Position numbers and translations under genes: made by a program
DNA from: Pipra filicauda
Lineage: Eukaryota > Chordata > Aves > Passeriformes > Pipridae
Reading direction: 5' to 3'
Assembly (NCBI RefSeq): GCF_003945595.2
Contig: NW_024104453.1
Location: 558,001 to 622,000 of the forward strand
Length of the DNA: 64,000 nucleotides
Notes under the pieces: model-generated
The model's input: only the letters and a program-made list of their open reading frames with translations
Told to the model about the DNA's origin: nothing
Databases searched by the model: none
In this document: piece by piece, positions 34,899 through 46,900 of the stretch
How positions within the stretch are numbered: the first letter of the stretch is position 1
Layout: each line of letters begins with the position of its first letter

Positions 34899-35534
34899 GG
34901 TGACACACTGCTGAAAATTATACATCTAATTGCTGCCTTGTTAGCAATGCACCCCTATGACGAGGCACAAAGTGTTTAGCATACAGTGCATGGTCATCCC
35001 CTACATGCGCGTGACACACATGTAGCGTGACACACGTGTGACCCCACACCTCACCGGGGACCCTTCCGCGCCGGTTCCCGGGGAGCTTCAGCTGGGACAG
35101 GCTCTCGCTGTCCTTAACGCCCGGTGCCCGCCCCGCACGCTCCCGACATACGGGCACAAGGCCCCTTTGTAACCCCGGGATGAGCCGCAGCAGGGGCACT
35201 CGGCGGGGGACCGGTGCGGGGGCAGCGCAACCCCGACGGGGCGGGAGCCTGGGGACCCGATGGTGAGAGTGGAAACACCTCGGCTGTGCCCCCCACACGC
35301 ACATACCCCATCGGGGGGCGTCGGGGGGAGCCCCGGGAGGAGGTACTGAGCTGGTGCGACCCCGCCGACCCCCGCCATCCGCCGGGTCCAGATGCAGGCG
35401 GAGGTCTGCGGGCCGGGAGGAAGGAGGGGCTGGAGGAGGAGGAGGCGGAGGAAGGGGGGTTGGGAGTCTCTTCCCGGCGAGCGCTTACCTGCTCCGTGCT
35501 TCGGAGGGCTGGGCCGGCCGCGGATGCCGGGATA

Positions 35535-35590
35535 GGGGCCGGGGCCGGACCGGGGCCGGGGCCGGGACCGGGGCCGGGGCCGGGGCCTGG
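35535..35590. repeat. GGGGCC-type GC repeat in the TEAD3 CpG island
   Basis: Irregular run of GGGGCC / GGGACC hexamers on the + strand (CCCCGG-type on the presumed transcript). It falls within the predicted first exon of TEAD3 and has high quadruplex-forming potential. Confidence 0.88.
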
Positions 35591-35732
35591 CCGGAGAGGG
35601 CGACAGGAATGCGGGGAGCGCGGCGGGCTCCCGGGTCCGCGCACGGAGCCAGGCGCAGGGACGGGAAAGTTTATGCGAGGGAGGAGCAGAAAGTTGGGAG
35701 TCAATCAGGAGGCGGCGGGGCCGGGCCGGGCC

Positions 35733-35865
35733 TCCTCCTCCCCCCTTGCTCTCCTCCTCCTCCTCCTCCTCCTCCTCCTGCTCCTCCTGCTCCTGCTCCT
35801 TCTCCTTCTTCTTCTTCTTCTTCTCCTCCTCCTCCTCCTCCTCCTCCTCCTCTTCCTCCTCTCGG
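35733..35865. repeat. CTC/CTT pyrimidine triplet tract
   Basis: About 130 bp of CTC with blocks of CTT and CTG on the + strand, purine-rich on the other. It lies in the TEAD3 CpG island; the long Leu- or Ser-rich open frames here derive from it. Confidence 0.93.
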
Positions 35866-36099
35866 CCCTTCCTGCCGACCGACTCTCCCGACCTCCCCGT
35901 CGGGGCAGCGAGGACGCGGGACTTCCCCTCTGCAGGGAGTTTTTTTTGGGAAAGGGCAGCCCTGGAGCTCGGCTCGGCCCGGTCTATAGGAGCGCCCTCT
36001 ATGAACCTTCCTCACTATCCTTCTCCTCTTCCTCCTTCTCGGGCCGGGGCATGAGGGTGCTGCTGTCCCGTCCCGTCCCGTCCCCAGCCGGCCAGGGCT

Positions 36100-36310
36100 C
36101 CCCGTGAACACCTTCATCGCTTCTGTGCTCACCTTCATCCCACTCTGCATATCCGTGCCCCCCTGCACTTACCTTCGTCCCTGTGCTCACCTTCATCCCC
36201 TTCTGCACATCTTCATTGTCCTTTGCACACTCTAGTGCCCTGCTGCACATCGTCATCCTCTTCCTTATTCCCATCTCACATCTTCAACACCCTCCCAAGA
36301 CCTTCATCCC
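36100..36310. repeat. Degenerate short-period tandem repeat
   Basis: Repeated CACCTTCATCCC...CTCTGCACAT motifs with a loose 25-50 bp spacing (36107, 36128, 36170, 36188, 36240). Boundaries and unit length are approximate. It flanks the CpG island. Confidence 0.6.
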
Positions 36311-39300
36311 TCTCCTTATCCTCACATATACTCAGTCCCCCGCATCCCACCAGACTGCAGATTCCCCATCTCTCCCAGACACCCACCCCATGGTGCCCAG
36401 GATGGGGATCTCAGCCCACACTGTTGTAATGAGTTCCCAAGGGAACTCATCCAGGAGCCAAGCCATGGTCATTTCCTCTGAGCAAGCTGATGGATGGCAA
36501 CGTGCTAAGCCACAGCTGGCTGATGGCATACGAGTCCCTGGCCACAACCCAGCCCCACTGTCGGGAGCCACAGCCCCAACAGGGGCAAAACCTCTGGTCC
36601 TGCCGGATGAAGATGTGCAGCACAGACCTGTGCCGTGGTACTCAAAACCCACAGAGAGGAATCCTCCCATTGCCTTGCTTGGAGATGGGATCCTCTTTGC
36701 ATCCCATCCCTTTTAGAAACATATTTTTCTAATTTTTGTGATGAGCTTGGTTGTATTCAAGCATTTTGGGACAAGCCAACTCTTCAGCTCATGAAGTGAC
36801 AGGCTCTGAAGCATCCAGCACATTCAGCAATTGTGTGTGATTCATAAAGCCATATCGCATTCTTCCACCCTTGGCCTGGTGTTAACTTGTAAGAAATCTG
36901 GACTAAAAACTGTAACAAAATGGCTGCTATTCTCCAAGGACTGTTCAGAGCCTCGTTACTCATCCCTTACTTGGGCAAAAATGACATTGAGTGCTCCTGG
37001 AGATGACAGCCTTAATTGAGTTCAATAGTAGTTTAGGCTGAGTAAGGCATGAGCAAACAAGTGTGCATTAGCCCATGAATAAAAGCCTGATCTGCAAATG
37101 TTTAGGAACACATGTAATGCTGTGCAGGGGAGTACCAAGGGGGTCGCTGCTGCTCTGGGCCTGCTGAGCAGGCAGGGGTCTCACTTCAGCATCCAGTGCA
37201 ACTGCTAGCGGTGCTGGGATGAGCTTGTTCTGGAGTGCAATGGTTCAAGCCCGGCTCAGTGGTTTGTTTCTGTTCTGCCTCTTAATTTTTTTTTTCTCTG
37301 CTTCAGAAGTCCATAATCCTTGTTTCTGCTATTTTTTTGTCCACTGGTGGGAACAAGCAACTTCCTTTCCCAAATTATAATATAAAAGAGCTGCAAGCTG
37401 CAATGCCATAAATAATATTTTCTTATGGCCAGAACATCCAAGTCTAGGCAAGACACCAAGAACAGCTACAACATTGTAAAACTCCAACACTTCTCCAGAA
37501 TGGATTCACTAATTAAAAAATGACTCCTTTTTAAAAAGCAGTTGAAAAATATTAGCTTTCCCATTGCTGCCTGTTGCTTGCTGCACTAAGAAGGAGCCTA
37601 TCCTGCAAAGCCACAGCCCAGCTTACCTTGCCTTTCCCTCTAAAAAAAAGTCACCAAAATAAATACTAGGGGAGGGAAAGGGAAGAGAAGAGAAAAACAC
37701 CTCATCACAATCACTTCTTTAATTAATTAATGTATCACCACTTCAAAGCTGGAGAGAGAGCCCCCAGGGCTGAGACGCTGTTCTTTGCTAGGCAACTTGC
37801 TGGGAACCAAACAGCTCCAGCCCTTCCATTGCTGGACAGGGAGTTTCCCAGTGCTGGCCTCCCCTCCTGCACTCTCTGGGAATGCACCAACCCTTTCCCT
37901 TTTCAGCTGCCTGCCCTATGGGGCATTTGCCTTCTGGAAGATATCTGTCAGCTCCCCAAAGAGTGCAGGGGCTAAGCCTTTACTCAGGGCTGGGTGTATG
38001 GAGCCCACTGAGCCCCAGAGGTCTGGGGAAGATGGAGTAGCAAGCGACTGGAGAAGAACCTCCCAGATCCATCTTCCTGATCAGCTCTAGACCAGCATAT
38101 TTCCACTCATGAGCACGGGAGGGGGATGCCAGCAGCCACTACCTGAGAGAGGTGCTGGCACCACAGCAACACTGGTCCTGACAGGGACACGTGCTCAGCA
38201 TCATAGAGCCTTATTTTTTTTCCTCCCCTTTGCCTTATAAGCATCTCTGCGAAAATAAAATGCATTTCCCAGGAGGTTCTCTTGAGGAGCTGACGACAGT
38301 TGCCTCTAGCCATCCCTGTAGCACCAGCCTAACACCAGCACCCTAAAATGAAGCTTCAGAAGCCTCAAAGTCTCATGCAGGGAAAATATCATCCCTGGGG
38401 ATTGAGAAAACCCTTTCTCCAAGGAAGACACAGACTTTGGGCTCAAACACCATTGATAAGGCTCTTTCTTCTCTTTTTTTTTCTCTTTTCTTTGCAGCGA
38501 GCATTCCTTTCACACCCACGCACACCCCAGCATCCTCAGCCATTGGTCTTCTGGCGCATCCGTCACACTTTCCGCCGGCCAAAGTAGATACACATTTAAA
38601 CTGCTTCCATCCCTCCTCTCCTCTGGTGTTAACAGCCAGCGCAAACAAAGGGCCCGAATATCCATCGCCCTCTTAAATTGTTTTCATTTGTTTCTTGTGC
38701 CGCAGTTGGTTTGCATTAGAGGGTTTGTCTAAGGGATTTGGGGTGGGCGACTGATGCAGTGACGGCTCTGAGATGGGGTGACATTGTGTTGGACACCCAA
38801 GGCAGATATTTTGCTCTGCTTAGGCTACAGGCCAGGAAACCTGAGGGGTTTGCAAGCAACAACCGGCAAAACTGAGACTTCTTGGGTGAGGGGAGGGAGA
38901 ATCATCCTGGGGAACGGCTGGGATAACAGCAGCTTGTGCTCCAGCCAGAACTTGGGGAGCCCAAACCCCTCTCTCTCACCCTGCTGCTTCTTTTCTGCTT
39001 CCACTGGAGGAAACAGGGACAAGTGTTAGCTCAACCATCAGCTGAGCTTGTCCCAGTTTCAAACAGATGTTGAGTTCCTGGCTGGATTTGGGCAGAAAGC
39101 TCTTGCTTTCCCCACATTTGCTGGCCATACCTCACGAGGGATGCTGCCCCTGAACTGCTGTGGCTGGTTTTCCCTTTAGCTCACAAGACAGTCTCTGATC
39201 TCGCTGCACGGGTAATGGACAATGTCCCATGCCAGCCCGTTGTCCCCAAGCTGTCCACCTCCCTCTGCCCCTGCCATGAGCATCTGCTGATGGATGATGG

Positions 39301-40945
39301 AGCCTGGATTCATGCAGCTGGTGAGAAAATTTTCACTCTCATCTGCAAAGCTACTGGAGCAAGATGTTCGGCAGTGGTTGAGCAGCAGCTCGTAGTCCCA
39401 CTGTCACTGTCATCTGTCCTCAGCTCCATGCAGAGACAGGTTCGGGCCATGTCAGTGTTGCAACACTGTCCCGTGAGGACGAGCATCCCTCTTGCACAAT
39501 TACATCTGTCTCATCCATCTACTACTCCTCAGCCCGACTGCTCCAGCTACCTCTCAGATGCAATAACTTGAGGGGTTCAGATCACCTCCAGAATGGGGAA
39601 ACAACCTATATGTGTCCTGGGAAAGGAAGCCCAAATTGTCCTCGGGTCAGTGCATTAGCTGAGCAGGTAAGAGAAACAGCTCAGGGAGCAGTTTCAGGGG
39701 ACCTTGGCATATCCCTGTATTTCTTATCACTGAATTAATCAGATTTGGGACTGTCTTTGAAGCCAAATCCTCGCTCCATAAAGGTGGGATTGTGCTGCAG
39801 TAGGAGCATGGGCTGATCTGCTCTCACTGAGCTAACCCCTCTCCAGCATCTCCCCTTCTCACTGTCTCCCTGCAGCTCCCCATGATACCCCACCAGTCTG
39901 AGACAGGGGGTGGCACCTTCTGGTCACCACCTCCACATGAACAGGGAGCACCAGTGGGGCCAGTTGCAGCAGTGGGGACACCCAGGATGTGTGGGGTCTG
40001 GAGGGATGTTGCAGAGTGAAGGGGCAGTGAGTGGTAGAGGCACAGGGGGTTTGGCAGGGCCTGTCTGGGTGCTGAGCATGACTCAGCACCACACCACACC
40101 TCATGAGTCACTCCATTGCTTCCTGGTGCACCCTCAGTTTTCTCTTCCAGGTCCCTCCTGGAGAACTGACCCAGCTGGGCCCCCTGCCAGCAATGCCAGC
40201 TCTGCCTCACGTGGCTGCTGGCCCTCCTCCACTGGCACCACCATCCCTCAGCACGTGCCCATAGGTTGTCAGTGCTCTGGGTGCCAGGCTGCTTCTCAGG
40301 GACCCAAATCCCCAACAGTTTCTGGGCAGCAGGGTGAGACCCAGTAGGTGAAAAGACACCATGGGCACTGGCCATCCACTCACATCAGGACAAAATGGGG
40401 CAAAAGAAGGGCTTTGTGCCCAGTGGGCATCGAGCCAGGATGGGGGGCTCTAGCTGGGAGCTTGGGTAGAGCCCATCTGCATGTGGGCTCTGTGCAGACT
40501 CACAGAGGGATGAAAAAACACAGAGCAAGGAGACCACTCTCTCACTGGGGGACTGAGCACAAAAATACAAATCAGAATCTAAAAAAAAAAGAAAAAAAAT
40601 GGGGGATGACTTTCCAGGATCCGAGTCCAAGAAACATCTCAAAGGGATGAGATAGGGCTCACAGTCAGCCTCATCTGCTAAATATACCTCAGGCCTGACT
40701 CTGCCATCACCCCAGACCAGCGATCTGTCCTGAATTTGCTCAGAGAGGGTGGCTGCAGCTGGATGAGTATCCCATGGTGCTTGGCAAGCATCATGCTCTG
40801 TCAACCACCCCAGGAGCAACTGTGACTGCAACCATGCACTGGACAGAAGGTGGAAACACAGGGAACAGAACAGGACAGGGATGAAGGAGCATACGCCGGG
40901 CACTAGCAGGCGGTCCCAGTGGTCCCAGCAGGCCCAGTGCAGGTG
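36311..40945. other. Intergenic region between TEAD3 promoter and TULP1 stop
   Basis: About 4.6 kb, AT-richer than its surroundings at 36.7-38.3 kb. It includes the TULP1 3'UTR on the right, whose end I cannot place: no AATAAA or ATTAAA on the - strand is evident in the first kilobase below 40945. No coding exon recognised. Confidence 0.55.
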
Positions 40946-43900
40946 CTACTCGCAGGCCAGCTTCCCGTCGAAGCTGGAGAGGGCGATGGCAAAGGCCTGC
41001 ACAGCACAGAGAGGGTAGTTGTAGTCCATGGTGAAGGCGTCATCCGCCACACGCCCAAACTGCATCACGATGTAGTCGGCTGTGGGAAAGAGGGCGAGCA
41101 ACTGGAATGTCACCTGTGCACCCATCCTGCCTTTTCCCAGTGTCTGAAAGAAGCTGCCCACCCCCCAGCCCCAAGCTCTGCCTGTGACTCCCACACTGGC
41201 TGCACCATACTGCAGCACATGTTATCAAAAAGCATCATTTTCTCATTGCACAGTCCAGCACAAGGACCACAGCACCCTCTAGTCCCTTCAGCACCCCCTC
41301 CCTGGGAGTCACAGTCCCCCAAGGGACAGGGACCACACTCCCATCCCCTGACTGTGGGACTGCTGCTACTGGAGGGGGGGTGACAGGAAATCTGTAAAAA
41401 TAACCAGGGGCCCTCAAGAGGTTTCTTTCTGTGTAGTAACCCAACACCCCGGAGGCTGAGAGCTTCTGACTGTACCAGACAGGTGACAAGTGGCCACATC
41501 CAGACAGAGCTGCTGCCACCCCTGACGGACTGTCCCCAAGGTACAGTGCGGCTTGGGTTGAGCCCACTGGCGATGTGGGGTGCATGCTGGGGCTAAAGCT
41601 CTGGGATGTTCTGGGCTGAGTGGGTGGCTGTAGTGTGATGGGGGGTTCAGCACCCTACAGGATCTGTCCTTGCTCTAATCTCTGTGGCAACAGGAGCCCT
41701 GTACGCTGCCTCTGCCAGTGCTGGGGCCCAAGGGCAGCTTCTCCGCAATGCTGATCTCCCTGTCCGGCTTCATCCCAGCTCCAGCAAAGGCAGGCAGGAC
41801 CCCAAAGCATGAAAAAACTAAACCTCGGCAAAATAAGGGGGTGCTGGGGCCAGTTTATGAGGCAGTGCTTCCCCACCTCATCCTCCCATCCCATCCTGCC
41901 CCCTTCCCAGCTTACGGTCACTGCTATGAACAATCTGGAAATTTTTGACAGAGGCATGGGTGACCCGGCCATGGAAGTTGAGGACATAGGATTGGGTCTC
42001 GTCGTTCCACACTGGTGCCTTGTTGTGCAGCTCAATTACATTATCCATGTTTCTGTTCTGCCATCGCATCAGGAGGCCGTCATTATCCTGGGGAGGGGCA
42101 AGAGCAGGGAGAGCAAGGTCAGGGTGACTTCCCCCAGAGGCCTGCCACCCTCTGTGGTGTGCCTGGGGGAGATGCTCTGTAGCAGTACCCACATGGAAAT
42201 GGGATCTGTCACAGAGAAAAAAGTACAGACACTGTGTCTCCCACCTCCCAGGAAAGTGCCTTGAATTTCAGGGACATCTGAAAGCCTCTCCATGCTCCAA
42301 ACTGGTAAAATCCAAGGTGATCCACAGCAAACCCAGCCCCCAAGGAGTTTCGCCCAGCCTAGCCCCTGACTTACGTTTCGGGGACGGATGGGCACCCTCT
42401 CACCATCAGCATTCATCCCAGGGATGATGACCGTCATCTTCCGGGGACCTTTGAAGCCTAAAACATTGGTCTCCTGCAGGAAAAACCGCGTCTCTAAAAC
42501 CAGCAACCACCAGTGGCTGCAGCCACTCATGGGGGCTGAACAAGGACTCAGGGATGGCTCCAGCTCATCCTGCATCCCTGCAACTCCCCTGGGGCAGCAC
42601 CCAGTGAAGGGGTGCATGTTGGGACCCCCTCGCTGCCTGCCCAGGAGGTCCAGGGGGGCTTCCCACGCTGCTGCTTACATAGACCACGGCCGAAAGCTCC
42701 TGCCGCACATTGGACCAGTCAGCATTGGCTCTGTCGGGGTTTGCACCATTGTCGAACACTGTGAACCTCGTACCCATCAGGTTGGATCTGCAGCCAAGGA
42801 TGAGAGATGGTCATGGCTGATGCCACTGAGTCCACCACAGCCCCCCTGTGAACCCTCTCCAGGCACAGGCTTTGCTTTGGTCTAGCTGCAACCCCCTGAT
42901 GCAGCCCCCAACCAGTGCCATCCTTCCCACTCCTTAGTCATTTGTTGTGGTTCAAGGCACCCTTAAATCAGGGTGTTACGGGGTGTTGCCACTACAGGGA
43001 TCCCCCAGCACTGCTGTGTGGCTCCTGGTGATGCAGTGGGCTGGGACTTGCTGGGCACCTTTTCTAGCCATGACCTGTCTGCTGAGAGGAACCGGACAAG
43101 CCTGTTTTCCCCTCTCAGCCCCCTGCCACTCCTCAGGTCAGACCCAGCAGTGGGAAATGTTGAATTTAGCCTCCTGTCTGACCCAGCCATTGCTTGGAGC
43201 AACCAGTAATTCATGGGTGGGAACAGGGTGCTGCAGGAATGGGGTGCCACCTCTGCTCCTACCTCAGCTTCCCGATGAAGTTCTCTCCCCCCCGTGACAG
43301 GTCAGTGGGGTCGATGGAGATGAGGTAGTTGGAGGTTTTGCTCTTCTTACGCTTCCTCCCAGCAAGGAGGAACACCTGGTAGAGCAGTTGGACCATGTGA
43401 GGATCGGACACTGTCACTGCCATCGACAGTGCTGTCTCTGGCTCACCCCCCAACAGGTCACTGCCATGACCTTGAGCAAGTCATGGAGTGAAGATGATCC
43501 CCAAAACACTGGCTATGCCATAGGGTGAGAGGGGCTGAGCCCAGCCCAGCATCAGCATGGCTCTCTAGCTGACACTAGCTCATCATCCCAGGTACCATCA
43601 ACGTAGGGCATTTCCCAAGAGGAATTGCAGGAGAGGGAAGCAGCCCCATCCAGAACCCACCACCACAGTGGGGTACAGGCAAGCATCCCCCCAGAACCCT
43701 GGGAAGTGCTCCCCAGGATGGACGCAGAGCCCCATGAGTCTCCATGCCCTCACCCTAACTAACCTTCTTGTCATTATCCAAATGCAGGTAATAGGTGGGG
43801 TAAAGCCCCCGGTCCATCCCCTTCTTGTCCCGTGTCACCCGGCACTTGATGGTCACCCCCTGCGGCGCCGGCTGCAGCACGAACTCCTCCAGGTTGTCCA

Positions 43901-46900
43901 CCTCAATGACAGGAGATGGTGGCCTCTCCTCCTTCAGCTGCTTCATGAGAGGGGAAGGTGGCCCCAAAGTCAAACCTGCTGAAAGCCCCCCTCCTTTCCC
44001 AGCTAATTGCTCCTTGCTTCCAATTCCCCCCTGGGCTGTGGCCCTGCAACTGATGGCTTTGGAGATGATGCTGCAGTGGGTCTTGCTGGGGGATGCTGCA
44101 GCCTCCCAACTCACCCTGGGTGGAAGAGCTGTTCTCCCCCACCCCAAGGGGACCCCCATGGCTCTGAGGGGTCCTTTGTACCTTCTTTGATTTCTTTGCT
44201 TTCCCCTTCTTGTTGGAGTTTTTCTGCAGGTTTTCCAGGATCTCCTCCTCACTCTCAGCCCCTTTGGGAGGAACTGCAGGCAGGAACAGGCAGGGGCACA
44301 GAAGGGGGAAGATCCTGACTCTGCTGAGCCCCAAAATCAAGCTTGGCATAGACACATGCCAACACGATTAATTGTAACCCCCATCCTTCATGACCAAGCT
44401 CACCTGCACTCCCAGAAGCCCCTCCAGCACATACCACCCTCCATCACTGGTGCTGGACTCTCACCTTTCTTTTTGGATTTTTTCTCCTTGGGGGGGTCCC
44501 CACCAGTCTGGAAGAGGGATGCTGGGTTTTTCTTCTTCTCTGACCTGATGGGTTTGGTGCTGGAGTCAGAATCATCCTCCTCATCACTGCTGGTGGTGAC
44601 TGTGAGGGACATGGGGGAAACGGTCATGCAACACCGGGTGCTGTTGGCCCAGGGTGAAGCTGTGGGGCAGCAGGACTGGATACCTCCCCCTCCTGCTCAC
44701 CCTATACCTTTCTTCTTGCTTTTCTTCTCCTTCACCTGAAACACGGACATTTGCTCCTTCTTGGTGCTTTTGGCAGATTTGGCTTTGCTGTCAGAGTCAC
44801 TCTTGTCTCCTGGTAAGACAGAGGAGCTGATAAGCAGCTGGAACAGGCAGTGATGGGGACAGGGAGGCAGCAGGATGGAGGTAGCAGGAAGGGCTGGGCT
44901 GGGGGTAGATTGAATGGGGAGGGGGCGATTGTTCCGCAGCACCCTGAGCCTCCCGGGACAGTGATGGGAACAGGATGCAGGCAGTTCCCTCATCCCAGCA
45001 AGGACAGATGCAAATGATGACAGAGCCGGGCTTAGGCCATCCCTACCCCTGGGCACTCACCCTTCGGCTTCAGCTTTCTCTCCCGGCCCTCTCCTGAGGG
45101 GGGGTCTTTAGGAAGCTTCTTTTTGAGCTTTTTTGGTGGGTCTTTATTCTCCACCTCTTCTTCCTCTTCTTCATCCTCCTCGTCCTCAGCCAGCTCTGCC
45201 CAGAGGTGACACCATGGCATCAGCAACACAATGTCCTCTTGCAGCGGGGACCCCCAGCCTCGTGGTTTGCGAGGACGGATCCTCTTGCGACAACACTGGC
45301 CGGAATGGACAGTCATCCTGTCCCAGCCGGGGTGCGGGGCTGTGGGTCCCGTCCCGTCCCGTCCCGTCCGCGGTGTCCAGCGGCGCGTGGGACGTGGCCG
45401 GTGCCGGACGGTGCCGGCGCGGTCCCAGCGCCCTCTCGCGGCTGCAGCCCCGGTGCAGAGGAGGGGTCAAGCCCAATCTTTTCCTGCAGGAAGGTGGCTG
45501 GGGACCTGATGGCACTGGCTAGCCACCAACTGCCACAATCCCAGGGAGTGCGTCACCCCCCACCTCCCCCCGGTCCCAACTCCCCAGCCAAGGCCATGAG
45601 TGCAGGTCGCCTGACACATTCCCATTCCTCCCAGGTCTGTAGCTGGGTTTTGGCCAAAAAGCTCTGCCGGGGATGTGCAGAGGCCCAGCAGACACCGGGA
45701 GCATCAATGGCTCTGGTGGGACATGGTGCATGGGTACATGAGGAGCCATGAGCGAGTGCCTGCAGAGAGGTGGGTGCTGTCACCACACCTTGCTGCTTCT
45801 TGGGGCCCTTGGCCACATGGGAGCGAGGTGCTGGATTTTCCTTCTTCTTCCGAGGCTCCCTGGTGAATTTGGAATAGGCATCCTTGTCGCTCTCCTCCTC
45901 TCCCTTCTCCTCCTTTTTCTTCCTCGGCTTCTTCACCCCTGCACATTTCAAGAGATGCTCGTGATGGAGAGAACGGCAGGTGCAGGATGGGGCCACGGCA
46001 GGTTAGGGGGGAGGGGGGTGGGTGGGCAGTATGTCCTCCCATTTCTATGGGAGCTGTGGTGATCTGTGCTCACCCTGTGCTGGGGCATGTGGCTCCTCGA
46101 CAGCCCCCGCCTCGCCCGGCTTCTTCACCCGCAGCCGCCTTGGCTTGGCCTCAGGCTCCAGCCCAGGTTCCTGCCTCTTTTTCTTCAGCTTCTGCCCCCA
46201 CAGATGGTGCTGCAGAGGTGGTGATGGCCTTAAACCCCTTTTCTCTTTGCAAGGCAACCCCTGCTCATACAGCACCAGCTCCCTTTCAGAAGTACAGCTG
46301 TGCTTTTCCCTGCCCAGCATGGAAGCAAGGACCCGCTGTGGGGTAGGGACACACACTTTAAAATGAGTGACTTACCATGGGGCAACCCCCCAGGGAAGGC
46401 AGAGGAACGAAAACAGAAAGGACTGTTAGCAGACAAACAGAAGAGCATCTACCCTGGGACAGGCAGCCATGTGCCAGCCCCAGAGACAAGGGGTTGACAA
46501 GTGATGCTGGCACTGCCCTGACACCATGGACTGTGTCAGCATAGAGGAACAAGCCACACTGTGCCACAGGGACCCTGGCTGAGAGCCACTCTGGGCACTG
46601 ATGGGCACTCTGGGTACCTGAGCCGGGACAGGGTACACGAGGAAGGGCAGACAGCTTTGCTCTTCACCTCCATCTCTCACCCCCGCAAAAGGAGCTGCAT
46701 CCCTTGCTGGGATGGAGGTCAGCAGGAGCAAGGAAGCAGGAGGATTAGACACAGCATACCTAATCCCAGTTAGCTGGGCTATAAATAACCCTGATTTACC
46801 AAATACAGAGCATGTGGGTCAGCACTTGGCTCTGGAAAGGAGGTATTTGGGGAGTGGGTATCAGTTCAGGGCCCTCAGAAGGCAATCTAAGCAAATCCAG

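Larger units (their letters stand above)
24002..35488 (-). other. TEAD3: TEAD3 presumed first intron (5'UTR intron)
   Basis: An 11.5-kb stretch between the acceptor before the ATA exon (CCCAGCAG at 24002) and a strong donor (GTAAGCGC, 35488) in the CpG island. I see no coding exon of any other gene on either strand; long open frames here are short-repeat or GC artefacts. It holds a 26-nt C run, GAG/CTC runs, an AAT run and an 18-bp inverted repeat, all listed separately. Confidence 0.6.
35040..36110 (-). promoter_or_regulatory. TEAD3: CpG island, probable TEAD3 promoter and first non-coding exon
   Basis: Dense CpG block about 11-12 kb upstream of the TEAD3 start codon and 5 kb below TULP1. 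On the - strand a strong donor, GGAGCAG followed by GTAAGCGC (boundary 35489/35488), fits a non-coding first exon lying from 35489 to about 35700. TEAD genes usually have a CpG-island first exon far from the coding start, so this assignment is inference from position. Confidence 0.55.

Noticed and set aside
35214..36107. 297-codon open frame with poly-Leu, and related Ser- or Glu-rich frames
   Set aside because: Generated by CTC/CTT triplets in a CpG island; composition only, no domain.
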